In this document: positions 25,726 to 34,620 of the stretch, in pieces
Position numbering within the stretch: position 1 is the first letter of the stretch
Layout: every line of letters begins with the position of its first letter
Source: Spirosoma lacussanchae
Lineage (GTDB): Bacteria; Bacteroidota; Bacteroidia; Cytophagales; Spirosomataceae
Assembly: GCF_005870035.1 (NCBI RefSeq)
Contig: NZ_SWJG01000010.1
Span: forward strand, 62,001 to 126,000
Length of the DNA stretch: 64,000 nucleotides
Direction: 5' to 3'
Notes under the pieces: generated by a model
Told to the model about the DNA's origin: nothing
What the model saw: the letters and a program-made list of their open reading frames with translations, nothing else
The model's database searches: none
Position numbers and translations under genes: made by a program

Positions 25726-26214
25726 GTGAATTTTACGGATATCGTCAGCCTGCTCCAGTCCCGTTTCGGCCCCGAAGCCGTTGTGGCCAATACCACCAAC
25801 CCACAGCCATACCTCACCGTTCCGGTTGAGCAGCTGGTGACGGTCTGCCAGTTTCTGCGCGACGACGACCAGCTTTTCTTCGACCTGCTGGCCTGCGTTA
25901 CGGCCATCGATAATGGCCCCGAATCCGGCACGATGGAGGTTATTTACAACCTGACGTCTATTCCGTTCGAGCATGATCTGATGCTGAAAGTCGTGGTATC
26001 GCGCACAACGCAGCCCATGCCCGCCGTACCCAGCCTGGCCCACCTCTGGCGCACCGCCGACTGGCACGAGCGCGAAGCCTTTGATCTGGTGGGCATCCGC
26101 TTTACCGATCACCCTGACCTGCGCCGGATTCTGCTCCCGGCCGACTGGGTTGGGCATCCGCTCCGGACCGACTATCGGGAAGCAGATCAGTACCACGGTA
26201 TACAAACAAAGTAG
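25726..26214 (+). CDS. nuoC: NADH-quinone oxidoreductase subunit C
   Basis: The 30-kDa-type hydrophilic subunit of complex I, 162 residues, which sits with NuoD and NuoB near the quinone site. Family segments: FFDLLACVTAIDNG, MEVIYNLTSIPFEHDLMLKVVV, and the signature WHEREAFDLVGIRFTDHPDLRRILLPADWVGHPLRTDYRE (about 112-150). The start is a GTG one base after the lipoprotein stop (TAAcGTG). It is isolated: neither nuoB nor nuoD lies beside it, and none of the other nuo genes is in the window. In most genomes nuoC is embedded in the nuo operon. Confidence 0.93.
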   Translation: MNFTDIVSLLQSRFGPEAVVANTTNPQPYLTVPVEQLVTVCQFLRDDDQLFFDLLACVTAIDNGPESGTMEVIYNLTSIPFEHDLMLKVVVSRTTQPMPAVPSLAHLWRTADWHEREAFDLVGIRFTDHPDLRRILLPADWVGHPLRTDYREADQYHGIQTK

Positions 26215-26311
26215 GCCAATATCGGGTACAGTAGTTGAGCATCCGCGCGTTCCTTCGATATTCGTGATTCCGGAACCGATTATGCCGGAACCCCTATTTG
26301 TTCGTTGTTGT

Positions 26312-27961
26312 ATGCGCACCGTCTGCCTGCTTGTTCTCTTCAGTTCATCACTCACCGTCGCGCAGCCCGCGCGAACGGCCGTCGACTCTGTCATTGTAAC
26401 CGGGCGCGTCCGAAACCTATCGGCGCAGCTCTACCGCGAATCACCCACGGTACTGGTCAGCCGCAACAATATTTTGCAGGCCAGCCGCGAGCTGGTACGG
26501 CCGGCTCCGCTCAATGTTGACGGTACGTTTCGGGTGTCGTTGCCGCTGATCTACCCGCAGGAAGAACTGTATTTTACCTACGGCCGAATCTCTACTGCTT
26601 TCCTGGCCGCTCCCGGCACCCTCAGTATCGAACTCAATGCCGACTCGCTTTTTACGGCCGATGTTCCGTTCCGGTTTGGGGGCGTCAATGCGCAGGTGAA
26701 CCAGCAGTTTGCCCGATTCAAAGCGTTTGAAGCCTCTTTTAGCGGGAAGCCTAACCCCGCCAAGCTCAGCGAGCAGGTGAGCGGCAAACAGGACGAAGCC
26801 GTATACCGCCAGGTAGCCACTGCGTTTCAGGCCCCGTTCCGGGCGTTCTCGGCCAGGGAGAAGCCGTTTCCGCTGCTGACCCGCTGGGTGGGCTGGAGCA
26901 ACCGGTACAACACGGCCTCGTTCCTGTACGATAAGGCTGGCTACGAAGAAGCCACTCTGGCCAAGTCGCTGAACGACTCCCTGCGCCCCCCCGAAGATCA
27001 GCTGCTGACAGCCGCCCGGGCCACGGCCATGAACCGCTTCGGCACCTATGCTACCTCGCTCAGCACGGTCCGAACGACCAACGGGCTACCTGTCGATGCG
27101 CTGGCGTCGCTGCTGCTCCGGTACGGCCGGAACCTGACCCAAACCGAGCGGACCCGGCTCCAGAGCTACCAGACCACCAACAGCGCCAAAGCCTCGGACC
27201 TGCGCTTTTTTCAGGACCTGGTCAAGCGAAGCAGCGATACCATTCAGCGGCTGGCTACCTACGAAACCATGATTCGGCGCAGCAAGTCGCAGTTCGACAG
27301 CGCGTCGGTCAGCTACCTGACAGCATACTGGCTGGCCTATTCGCTTCCTACCCTCACGCTCGACTTTGCGAAGCTACTCTACGCCTACGCCCGCCCGCAG
27401 GTTACCGACCCCCAACTGGGCCAATCGCTCGATGAGCTATATGCACTGGAGGTAAAAGACAGCGTCCGTATCCGGGCAGCGGTACAGGCGTTCCGGAAAG
27501 CCGGGGATAAACTGGACGGTACGGAATTGTCGGCCGGGGTGTTCGTCACCAAAAACGATCTGCCGGCCGGTGGCGCGCTCTTCGATCGGCTTGTCGGCAG
27601 TAACCGGGGCAAGGTCGTGTACGTACTGATGACTACCGCCACCGAAGAAGCCGGGCAGCAGGCCGCCCTCGACGCCCAGCGGTTGCGAGCCAGATACCGC
27701 AGCCGCGACCTCGCCCTGGTGTACGTTCCGGCACCTGGCACCGACCCCAGCCTCTGGATCGAGTTTTCGACCAAATACAACCTCGCCGGCGACCACCTGT
27801 TGCTGACAGGCGAGCAACTGTCCGAGCTGATGGAACGGCTACGCCCCGATGATAGCCTGTCGGCAACGGTAATCAACCGCGTCGGTAAGATCGTGAAACG
27901 AAACGCTCCGTTGCCGGGTGCGTATGAGGAGGTCGGAAAAGTAATTGACAAGCAGCTGTAA
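26312..27961 (+). CDS. Secreted protein with degenerate thioredoxin-like C-terminus
   Basis: A protein of 549 residues with signal peptide MRTVCLLVLFSSSLTVAQ. The architecture matches Bacteroidota TlpA-like proteins: a beta-rich N-terminal domain (VTGRVRNLSAQLY, LNVDGTFRVSLPL), a long helical middle (about 130-420), and a C-terminal thioredoxin-like part (GKVVYVLMTTATEEAGQQAALD, VINRVGKIVKRNAPLPG). The position where TlpA has CxxC reads TTATEEAG, so no redox cysteines are present and a thiol role is unlikely. An alternative ATG at 26282 would add ten residues before the signal peptide. It starts 97 bp after nuoC on the same strand. Confidence 0.8.
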   Translation: MRTVCLLVLFSSSLTVAQPARTAVDSVIVTGRVRNLSAQLYRESPTVLVSRNNILQASRELVRPAPLNVDGTFRVSLPLIYPQEELYFTYGRISTAFLAAPGTLSIELNADSLFTADVPFRFGGVNAQVNQQFARFKAFEASFSGKPNPAKLSEQVSGKQDEAVYRQVATAFQAPFRAFSAREKPFPLLTRWVGWSNRYNTASFLYDKAGYEEATLAKSLNDSLRPPEDQLLTAARATAMNRFGTYATSLSTVRTTNGLPVDALASLLLRYGRNLTQTERTRLQSYQTTNSAKASDLRFFQDLVKRSSDTIQRLATYETMIRRSKSQFDSASVSYLTAYWLAYSLPTLTLDFAKLLYAYARPQVTDPQLGQSLDELYALEVKDSVRIRAAVQAFRKAGDKLDGTELSAGVFVTKNDLPAGGALFDRLVGSNRGKVVYVLMTTATEEAGQQAALDAQRLRARYRSRDLALVYVPAPGTDPSLWIEFSTKYNLAGDHLLLTGEQLSELMERLRPDDSLSATVINRVGKIVKRNAPLPGAYEEVGKVIDKQL

Positions 27962-28083
27962 ACGTATTTATCCTGCCTTCCGGGCACCGTAGCCACTTTC
28001 GGCCGGACATTCCATGTCGTTCGGAACGTATGCCCATCGTGACGAAGCCCGACCAGAGTATGCGAGCCGGTCAGTTGCGTGTC

Positions 28084-28252
28084 GCCCCTGCCGGGGCTTT
28101 CCCAAGAAGGGACGAATCGCACTGCTATGGACATCTCACCCCGCTGGGGTTACGTTCACTAACCGACAACCACCCCGCCTGCCCGTCAGCTCCGGCGGGG
28201 TTATTATTCATAAACACGAGTCACCTGATCTAACAACCAGCCCCGGCGGGGC
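28084..28252. repeat. Cluster of four GC-rich REP-like palindromes
   Basis: Four short inverted repeats with CCCC/GGGG arms stand at 28084-28097, 28138-28150, 28172-28201 and 28240-28252, about 40-60 bp apart. They lie in the 373-bp gene-free stretch 27962-28334, which holds no credible gene. They resemble REP/BIME-type extragenic palindromes. No transposase gene of the REP-associated type is in the window. Confidence 0.7.
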
Positions 28253-28334
28253 GATAGGTCTATAGACACGCTTTACTACAAATGTTCAGGCTTGGGGCAA
28301 CTGTTATCGCTACTCTGCGGCCAGACACGCGGGT

Positions 28335-31300
28335 CTAGCCCGTTGGCCGGAGTTTGCGCTGGATAGCCGGTTTCAACGCATCCAGCTTCTTGAGCTGCTC
28401 GGCCAGGCTTTTCGACAGGGCGTTGTACTGCTCGCCCTGCTGCTGAGTCGGCTTCGAATCGTCGGACTCTACGAAACCGCCCAGCGCGGTAAGCTTGGTA
28501 TTCAGCCGAACGGGGTGGTTGGTCAGATCCTGGGTGGCTTTCGCTTTGGACTGGTAGAGCTCGTCTTCGATCCGGAGCAGCTGGTCTTTGAGTTCTTTCA
28601 CCGCCTGATCATTTGTCGACTGGTAGGCGCTGTCGAGTTGCTGCCGCATCTGCCGGATCGACAAGACCCCTTTCCGAAGTTCGTTGAGCCGCTCCCGAAT
28701 CTTGATGAGCAGATCGAACTGCTGCCTGAACTCCTCCGGGGTTGTTTCGATACGGGGGTCTTTTACAATCTCAAAATCCTGCGTGTAGGTTTTGCCGTCG
28801 ACCGTTAGCTGTACTTTATAGGTGCCCGGCATAGCCAGCGGCCCCCGCGCCCGACCGTGGGTAACCGAGTTAGGCAGTGCGATGGGATCGGGATAGCGCA
28901 TGTCTTCCCAGACAAAGGCATTGCCGCCAGCCGAAGCCGGCAAACTGACTTCCCGCCGGGCGGGGGGTGCAGGCTGCCGCATTTCAGCCACCCCCGCCGA
29001 ATCTTTGCGACCCGTTGCCGACGCTGATCGGGGCGCTGTAGCAACGGCCGCGCTGCTCCTGAACGACTTGATCACCTGCCCGCTGGCATCCAGAAAAGTC
29101 AGCGAAATTGGGGATTTAGGCGTCTCAGCCAGGTAATAAACCACACGAACGCCGTTGGGCGGATTTTTGCCCAGCTCCGTATCGCCATTCGGTACGGGCT
29201 TTATGGCCGGGTCCATACCAGCCTTGAACCGGACGGTTGGGCGGGGCTTGAACAGATGTACAGCCGACTTCCGCACCTCGTCAGTCAGCTGGTGTAGGGG
29301 CGTCAGGTCGTCCAGAATCCAGAACGACCGGCCGTGGGTGGCGGCTACCAGATCGTTATCCTGAATAGCCAGATCATGGATCGGAACCAGCGGCAGATTG
29401 AGCTGCATCGACTGCCAGCTGCCGCCATCGTTGAACGAGACATACATGCCCTTTTCGCCACCGGCGTAGAGCAGGCCCTTGCGCCGGGGATCTTCGCGGA
29501 TCACCCGCATATAATCGTCGTCGGGAATGCCCTGCGTGATCTTGGTCCAGGTTTTTCCGTAATCGCTGGTCTTGTAGAGGTAAGGCCGGTAGTCGTCCTG
29601 TTTGTATTTGAGGGCGGCAACGTAGGCAGCTCCGGGACTGTGGGGCGACGCGTCGATGATGCTGATCCGGGCAAAGGCGGGCATGTCGCGGGGCGTGACG
29701 TTTTTCCAGCTTTTGCCATTGTCGAGCGACAGTTGCACGTAGCCATCGTCTGACCCCGTCCACAGTACCCCCGGCTTTACCGGCGACTCGGCCATGGCAA
29801 AAATGGTCCCGTACCACTCAACCCCGGTGTTATCGCGTTTGATGGGTCCCCAGTCCTTACCGATCGACTGGTCATCGAGCGTGGGGGTTTTCTCGAGCGT
29901 GGCCGGGTCGGAGCGCGACAGGTTGGGGCTGATTACCTGCCAGCTCGCCCCCTGATCGGTTGAGCGGTGTACGTACTGTGAGGTAGCGTAGAGCACTTTC
30001 GGGTTGTGGGGCGATACCATGACAGGGTAGGTCCACTGAAAGCGATAGGCCAAGTCGGCCGAGCCGTAGCCGTACATATCGTCCGGTATGACCGACACGT
30101 CTTTGAGCTGGTTGGTCTTCAGGTTGAGCCGGGTTAGCCAGTGGTGGTTAGCCGCAAAAATTACGGTCGGGTCGTTTTTGTCGAACGCGATATAACCCGA
30201 TTCGCCCCCGCCCACATCGTAGTTCTGATCCGGGTAGATGGCGCCATAGTCGGACCGGCTGGGGATCGAAATGGTGGAGTTATCCTGCTGGGCACCGTAG
30301 ATGCGGTACGGAAATTTGTTGTCCGTAATGACGTGGTACATCTGGGCCGTGGGCTGGTTGTAGATGGTCGACCAGGATTTGCCCCCGTCGTAGGTCAGGG
30401 TGCCGCCCCCGTCGTTGGCCTGTACCATCCGGTTGGTATCGGTCGGGTCGATCCAGAGCTGGTGGTTATCACCGTGGGGGGTATCGACGCGTTTGTAGGA
30501 CTTACCGCCATCCGTCGACTTCCACATGTTGATGTTCAACACCCAGATCGTTTCGCTGTTTTTCGGGTCGGCCGTCAGGTGGTGGTAGTACCAGGGGCGC
30601 TGAAACAGATCGGCAAACTGGCTGACCAGCTGCCAGGTCGCGCCGGCATCGTCGGTTCGGTAAACGCCGGTCTGTTCGTTTTCAGCTTCGATAATCGCCC
30701 AGATTCGGTTCGGTTTCGAGGGCGACAGCGCCAGCCCGATGCGGCCCCGGTTCGTGCCGGTCGGCAAGCCGGTGTTGCGGGTAATGTCGGTCCAGGTCGT
30801 GCCGCCATCCGTCGACTTATGGATGCCGGCTCCCGGCCCCGCACTGCGAACACCCCACGGGAACCGCCGAAACTCGAAGGTCGACGCGTACAGGGTTTTC
30901 GGGTTGGTGGGATCGATGGTCAGGTCGATAGCGCCTACGTTGGGGTTTTTATACAGCACCTTTTTCCAGGTTTTACCGCCGTCCTGGGTGCGGAAAACGC
31001 CCCGTTCTTCGTTGGGTCCGAAGGCGTGACCGAGCGCGGCTACGTACACAATATCAGAATTGGTCGGATCGATCAGTACGGAGCCGATGTGCTGGGTATC
31101 GGTCAGGCCGACATGGGTCCAGGTTTTGCCCGCATCGGTCGACTTATACACGCCATCGCCGGGCGCCAGATTACCCCGCAGCGTATGTTCACCCATACCG
31201 ACATAGATAATATTCGGATTCGACGGGGCTACCGCAATGGCTCCCACCGACCCCATCCGGAAAAAACCGTCTGATATATTCTGCCAGGTGATGCCGCCGT

Positions 31301-31547
31301 TCTCGGTTTTCCAGACGCCCCCGCCCGTTGTACCCATGTAAGCCACCAGCCGCTCGGTCGGATGCCCCGCCACCGCTACCGATCGACCACCCCGGAAGGG
31401 CCCAACCAGCCGCCATTGCATGGCTTTCATGACCGAAGCGGCCATAGTTGCAGACGCTGGCTGGTCAGTGACCGACTGAGCGGGCACCGGACGATGAACA
31501 CTAACCAGCAAGAAAATGAGGATGTAAACCAGGAAAAGTCGACGCAT
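28335..31547 (-). CDS. Large secreted BNR/VPS10-like beta-propeller protein
   Basis: A protein of 1070 residues with signal peptide 1-23 (LVYILIFLLVSVHRPVPAQ). Asp-box repeats of the form S-x-D-x-G-x-T-W recur (STDAGKTWTH, TQDGGKTWKK, STDGGTTWTD, DDAGATWQLV, STDQGASWQV, SLDNGKSWKN, TSDYGKTWTK), forming two sortilin-like propellers over residues 40-740. Then comes a beta domain (RVVYYLAETPKSPISLTFLD) and a C-terminal coiled coil of Gln/Leu-rich heptads (about 930-1060). Such proteins are common in Cytophagales, and no enzyme activity is established. A Lys/Pro-rich linker joins the parts. The 5' region (31548-32057) is AT-rich and gene-free. Confidence 0.85.
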   Translation of the reverse strand: MRRLFLVYILIFLLVSVHRPVPAQSVTDQPASATMAASVMKAMQWRLVGPFRGGRSVAVAGHPTERLVAYMGTTGGGVWKTENGGITWQNISDGFFRMGSVGAIAVAPSNPNIIYVGMGEHTLRGNLAPGDGVYKSTDAGKTWTHVGLTDTQHIGSVLIDPTNSDIVYVAALGHAFGPNEERGVFRTQDGGKTWKKVLYKNPNVGAIDLTIDPTNPKTLYASTFEFRRFPWGVRSAGPGAGIHKSTDGGTTWTDITRNTGLPTGTNRGRIGLALSPSKPNRIWAIIEAENEQTGVYRTDDAGATWQLVSQFADLFQRPWYYHHLTADPKNSETIWVLNINMWKSTDGGKSYKRVDTPHGDNHQLWIDPTDTNRMVQANDGGGTLTYDGGKSWSTIYNQPTAQMYHVITDNKFPYRIYGAQQDNSTISIPSRSDYGAIYPDQNYDVGGGESGYIAFDKNDPTVIFAANHHWLTRLNLKTNQLKDVSVIPDDMYGYGSADLAYRFQWTYPVMVSPHNPKVLYATSQYVHRSTDQGASWQVISPNLSRSDPATLEKTPTLDDQSIGKDWGPIKRDNTGVEWYGTIFAMAESPVKPGVLWTGSDDGYVQLSLDNGKSWKNVTPRDMPAFARISIIDASPHSPGAAYVAALKYKQDDYRPYLYKTSDYGKTWTKITQGIPDDDYMRVIREDPRRKGLLYAGGEKGMYVSFNDGGSWQSMQLNLPLVPIHDLAIQDNDLVAATHGRSFWILDDLTPLHQLTDEVRKSAVHLFKPRPTVRFKAGMDPAIKPVPNGDTELGKNPPNGVRVVYYLAETPKSPISLTFLDASGQVIKSFRSSAAVATAPRSASATGRKDSAGVAEMRQPAPPARREVSLPASAGGNAFVWEDMRYPDPIALPNSVTHGRARGPLAMPGTYKVQLTVDGKTYTQDFEIVKDPRIETTPEEFRQQFDLLIKIRERLNELRKGVLSIRQMRQQLDSAYQSTNDQAVKELKDQLLRIEDELYQSKAKATQDLTNHPVRLNTKLTALGGFVESDDSKPTQQQGEQYNALSKSLAEQLKKLDALKPAIQRKLRPTG

Positions 31548-32057
31548 AGGAATGGCAGAGAAAGTATAGCTGAGCGTATCGGTACGATGAAGGCGTTGCG
31601 TGGCAGGACCAGCCAGCGCGTGAAACCCTACCGGCCTACAATGCTACAAAAAGCAACTTTAACATTATTCTGCCATTCCATTTTTTTTCGAAACATATAC
31701 AAAACTATAAACATTTATACAATACATTATATTGATCTTAGGCAGATCTTTGACTAGTCACAACCTCTCACCAGTCAGGAGATTGTTTCCTCTGAAAGAA
31801 TTCTACAGTAGCGCCTTACGCGCCTGCTTTCCCACAGGAAGCCTGCCCCTTTTTTCGATAAAATCGCCTTCAGAACCGAGTCATTTCGTAATGTCTTTTC
31901 CCCGCAACTCAGCCGGTTAACACACCGCTCCTACCGGACGCTTTGTCGGCCGCCAGGGGCGGGGTATCAGAATCGGCCCAGGCGAAAACGACTGACAAAC
32001 CGTTGCCGTGTCGCCGATATAAGGCTTAACCCCGGAAGCGGCTGTTTTTCTGGCAAC

Positions 32058-32095
32058 AAAAAACCCTGAAACATTTACAACAAGCCGTTTCAGGG
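32058..32095 (-). terminator. Terminator after the M28 peptidase gene
   Basis: Read on the minus strand: CCCTGAAAC, a 14-base loop, GTTTCAGGG and then six T. Perfect 9-bp arms (32064-32072 and 32087-32095). A textbook intrinsic terminator, 25 bp beyond the M28 stop. The region 31548-32057 upstream of it holds nothing recognisable apart from an AT-rich tract at about 31640-31740. Confidence 0.88.
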
Positions 32096-32119
32096 GGTAG
32101 GTTAAGCAGGGTACTCCTG

Positions 32120-33484
32120 TTACAGACCGTAGGTATCGAGCAGGTACACAAGAGCCGCCATAGAAGCAGCGCCCAGCTCCAGCTCCCGCTTACTGACGGT
32201 TTCGAAGGTATCGACCGACGCGTGGTGATAATCGAAGTAGCGCTGTGAATCGGGTTTGAAGCCAAACAGTACCGTACCGAGCTGAGCCAGCGGGCCAATA
32301 TCGGCACCACCGCTACCAGGGCCAATCTCGGCCAGGCCGTACGGAGCCAACAGCGGCTTCCAGGGGTCTACTTTGGCTCGCTGGGCGGGCGTACCGACAA
32401 TACCGAACCCGCGCGGGGTGAAGCCGCCATTGTCCGATTCGACGGCCGCTATATGCTTTTCGTTGTTCTGCTTCGCCAGATCGGCGTACTTGACACCGCC
32501 CCGCAACCCGTTCTCTTCGTTCATGAACATGACCGCCCGAATGGTCCGCTTCGGTTTGTAGCCCAGCGCTTTCATCACCCGCAGCACTTCAATGGCCTGT
32601 ACGCAGCCCGAACCGTCGTCATGCGCCCCTTCGGCCAGGTCCCAGGAGTCGAGGTGGCCGCCCACAACAATGATTTCGTCGGGTTTCTCGCTGCCGCGCA
32701 GCTCGCCCACCACGTTATAGGATTTGGCATCGGGCAGCGACTCGCAGTTCTGTTTGAAGTAGAACGTCAGGCCCGGGTTTTCTTTGAGCGATTTACTGAG
32801 CAGATCGGCCCCGTTGGTGCTGATGGCCGCCGTCGGAATGAGGGGAACACCGGTTGCGTAGCGCATACCACCCGTATGAGGGCTATCATCGGCGTTGCTG
32901 GCCATCGACCGGACAATAGCGCCTACCGCACCCAGTTTGGCCGCTTCGGTAGCCCCGTTGGCGCGCTGCTCAACCGCCCCGCTGTAGGCTTCGAACGTGT
33001 TGATTTTGGTCGGGTCCATGGGCCGGTTGAAAAACACGATCTTGCCTTTGACCTTTTCGGCGCCAAGTGCTCGCAGTTCGGGGAAGCTTTTGACCTCAAC
33101 AACCCCCGCTTCGACTCCCTTGGGGCTGGTAGCGACCGAGCCTCCCAGCGCGGCAATGGGAACCGTTGTTTTCTTCGACCCGATGCGGAAGTAGGCTTCT
33201 TCTTTGGCGCCCCGTACCCAGTGCGGTACCATCACCTCCTGCAAAAAGACCCGATCAAACCCCTGCTGCTCCATCAGCTGTTTAGTCCAGTCGACGGCTT
33301 TCTGGGCGCCGGTCGAGCCACTCAGGCGGGGGCCAATCTGTTTGGTCAGGTGCCGCAGCCATTCGTAGGCTTTGCCGTGCGCCAGGGTTTCGTTGTAAAT
33401 AGATCGGATGGCAGCCGAGTCGGCGTTTTGCGCCTAGGCAGCAGCCACAACGAGACTGAAGAGAAGCGTAATTGTTTTTTTCAT
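32120..33484 (-). pseudogene. M28-family aminopeptidase gene with an in-frame amber codon in the signal peptide
   Basis: From ATG at 33484 the frame reads MKKTITLLFSLVVAAA, then TAG (33436-33434, codon 17), then AQNADSAAIRSIYNETL and on without interruption to the true stop. Without the TAG it would be a 454-residue secreted M28 peptidase. Zinc-ligand segments are intact: GGHLDSWD (His277, Asp279 in full numbering), GAHDDGSGC (about 287-295) and FMNEENGLRGG (Glu323/324). An internal start at MEQQGF (33274) would give 384 residues without export signal. The amber codon lies exactly at the signal cleavage site, where Tyr or Gln would fit. Nonsense mutation, sequence error and readthrough are all possible. 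Confidence 0.85.
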
Positions 33485-33528
33485 AGCAGGTCGATTCTGG
33501 GAGTAAGGGAGCAATATACGCAAATCGG

Positions 33529-33536
33529 TACTTTTG
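33529..33536 (+). promoter_or_regulatory. -7 element before the J-domain gene
   Basis: TACTTTTG, an exact TAnnTTTG match, 27 bp before the start codon. No -33 TTG at the expected distance. Confidence 0.45.
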
Positions 33537-33562
33537 TATGGTTCATCACGCATGGCTGGTTT

Positions 33563-34564
33563 ATGGCGCAGGCTCCTTCATCTCAACTTATTCGGATTGC
33601 CCGCCCCGGCACCGACAACTCCAGCCACTCCAAAGCGCAGCGGGAGTTTAACCGACTCACCGAGGCCATCAGCACCCTCGAAGCAGAGATTGCCACCTTC
33701 CGCACGGCAGCTCATACGCTGCAGCAACGCCTGCGGGCCGAGTACCTGCCGCTGCTGCATAGCTACAACCAGCAGCGGGCCGAGCTGGTCCGGCTGTTTG
33801 ACCGGGCCTGCGACCGCCCCGAAACCACCCGATCGGAACGGCGTAAATTGATTGACCAGATCGTAACCCTGGCCGATGAACTCGTGAACGAACATGGCCT
33901 GGACGAACTTCGCCCCCTGCTCGACAAATACGACGCGGGCTATACGAGCGCCGGTGATAATGATCCAATAGAATCAGAGCCAACCCAGCCAGCCGAAGAG
34001 CCGTCTGCTGGCCCACCGCCCGGCAACCCAGCGAACCAGAAAACGAAGTCGGCCAAGAAGCAGGCCCGCGACGCCAAACGCCAGCTCGACGAACGAAACA
34101 GCACCAAAGCCGTTCGGACCCTGTATATGGATCTGGTAAAAACGTTTCACCCCGACCGCGAACCCGACGAAGCAGAGAAAGAACGCAAGACCGCTATCAT
34201 GCAGCGGGTAACGGAAGCCTACGAAAAAAGCGACCTTATGGGCCTGCTCCGACTCCAGCTGGAGTTCAACCGCATCGATCAGCAGCAGCTCGACACGCTG
34301 GTCGATGAGCAGCTTCGGTACTATAACCGTATTCTGAAACAACAGGCCGACGAGCTGAACGACGAACTGGCCCGGATCAGGAGCCAGCTGGCGTCTATCT
34401 TCGGCAAACCGGCCGTCCTGCTCAACTCAACGCTGAATCTGGAATACAGCCTCGCCAGCGACATTCGCGCCTTGAAACGGGCCCTCAAAACCGTAAAGAG
34501 CGATCTGAAAGCCCTGCGCGACCCGGCCGTCCTCAGCCTCTGGCTCAACGCCTACCAGCGGTAG
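33563..34564 (+). CDS. J-domain-like protein flanked by coiled coils
   Basis: A cytoplasmic protein of 333 residues. Coiled coil about 24-110, a Pro/Glu-rich linker about 135-160, then helix AVRTLYMDLVKTFHPDREPDEAEKERKTAIMQRVTEAYEKSDLMGLLRLQ (about 183-235). This contains the HPD signature (196-198) needed to stimulate DnaK and the following helix pattern of J domains. A second coiled coil (about 270-330) ends it. It lacks the Gly/Phe and zinc-finger regions of DnaJ, so it is a specialised co-chaperone or a J-like scaffold. Client unknown. The ATG at 33563 is the first in frame after the promoter element. The longer open frame upstream is only antisense to the M28 gene. Confidence 0.78.
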   Translation: MAQAPSSQLIRIARPGTDNSSHSKAQREFNRLTEAISTLEAEIATFRTAAHTLQQRLRAEYLPLLHSYNQQRAELVRLFDRACDRPETTRSERRKLIDQIVTLADELVNEHGLDELRPLLDKYDAGYTSAGDNDPIESEPTQPAEEPSAGPPPGNPANQKTKSAKKQARDAKRQLDERNSTKAVRTLYMDLVKTFHPDREPDEAEKERKTAIMQRVTEAYEKSDLMGLLRLQLEFNRIDQQQLDTLVDEQLRYYNRILKQQADELNDELARIRSQLASIFGKPAVLLNSTLNLEYSLASDIRALKRALKTVKSDLKALRDPAVLSLWLNAYQR

Positions 34565-34620
34565 CCGCAGCATCGCCATAGCCCAAACAGTATACCCTGG
34601 GGCGTATTGCACTTATACAG

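Noticed and set aside
28084-28252. Possible CRISPR array
   Set aside because: The palindromes are not identical, the spacing varies from about 40 to 60 bp, and no cas gene is near.
28014-28265. Frame across the palindrome cluster
   Set aside because: The translation contains repeated PAG/GG segments from the palindromes and no protein features; the region is best read as extragenic repeats.
31732-31920. Short plus-strand frame in the gap between the BNR and M28 genes
   Set aside because: No similarity pattern, composition of mixed intergenic sequence, no promoter or ribosome-binding context.
32453-33562. Long plus-strand frame running into the J-domain gene
   Set aside because: It is antisense to the M28 peptidase gene. 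Only the part from 33563 shows domain content, so the start was placed there.
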